From Candidatus Calditenuaceae archaeon JGI OTU-1 (GTDB lineage: Archaea; Thermoproteota; Nitrososphaeria_A; Caldarchaeales; Calditenuaceae): a stretch of DNA of 5,322 nt. Below are positions 5,160 through 5,322 of this stretch, in pieces. Both the position numbers and the translations under genes were made by a program. The stretch spans positions 2,553 through 7,874 of the forward strand of contig AWOE01000042.1 in NCBI GenBank assembly GCA_000494145.1, in the 5' to 3' direction. The notes under the pieces are model-generated. The model made no database searches and was not told the DNA's origin. It was given only the letters and a program-made list of their open reading frames with translations. Each line of letters begins with the position of its first letter. Within the stretch, counting starts at the first letter, position 1.

Positions 5160-5322
5160 GGGCCCTCTCGGCGTCGAGGACCGCGGCCTTCCCCAGCCTG
5201 ACCACCGCCTCCAGGTCCCTCAGGTCCACCATCAGGTTCGGAGAGTGGAGGTACCTGCAGGGCGTCGCGAGGACCACCGTCGGTATCCCCCTCCTCTGGA
5301 GGTGGATCCTTCCGGCGTCCGT
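5146..5322 (-). CDS. M42-type metallopeptidase (glutamyl aminopeptidase/endoglucanase-like family), C-terminal end (partial, 5' end outside window)
   Basis: On the minus strand the frame is open from the window edge to a TAG read from 5148 down to 5146, giving 58 residues. It begins TDAGRIHLQRRGIPTVVLAT, continues PCRYLHSPNLMVDLRDLEAV and ends in a helix. This is the C-terminal signature of M42/M28-type zinc aminopeptidases: Thr-Asp-Ala, a Gly-Ile-Pro-Thr strand, and an Arg-Tyr-x-His-Ser/Thr-Pro motif whose His is a metal ligand in the family, followed by the V-D-L-x-D-L-E-A helix. The other zinc ligands and the catalytic Glu lie outside the window. Such enzymes, often large self-compartmentalising complexes in archaea, trim peptides in the cytoplasm. 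The stop overlaps the convergent dehydratase gene by 14 bases. Confidence 0.85.
   Translation of the reverse strand, partial: TDAGRIHLQRRGIPTVVLATPCRYLHSPNLMVDLRDLEAVVRLGKAAVLDAERALRAL

Noticed and set aside
1..5322. CRISPR array, insertion-sequence ends or attachment sites
   Set aside because: No regularly spaced repeats, terminal inverted repeats with a transposase, or integrase gene are visible. The intein is the only mobile element supported.

Overview
The window looks like a GC-rich, probably thermophilic archaeal chromosome segment. The evidence is the gene families (an archaeal TadA/GspE-type ATPase beside a FlaJ/TadC-type membrane protein, an archaeal PUA-domain RNA-binding protein, an M42-type peptidase end), heavy use of AGG for Arg, strong GGAGGTG ribosome-binding sites, very tight gene packing with overlaps, and a short AT-rich island with a TATA-like box before the main operon. 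The lineage cannot be fixed from this sequence; a member of the Thermoproteota in the broad sense is a guess.

Layout. (1) 1-134 (+): C-terminal end of a DegT/DnrJ/EryC1/StrS-type aminotransferase. (2) 135-297: AT-rich intergenic stretch with a weak hairpin after the aminotransferase and a BRE/TATA-like promoter. (3) 298-4319 (+): a three-gene operon. Its first gene is a secretion/pilus assembly ATPase split by a 420-residue intein, its second a seven-segment FlaJ/TadC-like membrane platform protein, and its third a small single-pass protein with an acidic middle and a C-terminal coiled coil. (4) 4299-4796 (-): PUA-domain protein, convergent with and overlapping the operon end. (5) 4797-4865: compact divergent promoter region. 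(6) 4866-5159 (+): pterin-4a-carbinolamine dehydratase. (7) 5146-5322 (-): C-terminal end of an M42-type metallopeptidase, convergent with and overlapping the dehydratase.

The main point of interest is the ATPase. The intein (codons 115-534, bases 640-1899) sits between Walker B and the His box, interrupting the most conserved active-site stretch. It begins with Cys and has recognisable splicing blocks A, B and F. It ends in Met-Asp before Thr rather than the usual His-Asn, and both LAGLIDADG endonuclease motifs appear to have the acidic residue displaced by one position. The host ATPase is itself odd. The N-terminal domain is absent, the P-loop region reads as a degenerate version without the GKT core, and the Asp box has lost its first Glu, while Walker B and the two His-box histidines are kept. 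This suggests either a non-canonical or pseudo-ATPase that still works with the membrane protein, or a decaying paralogue carrying a decaying intein. No pilin-like gene or prepilin peptidase is in view, so what the three-gene set assembles is unknown.
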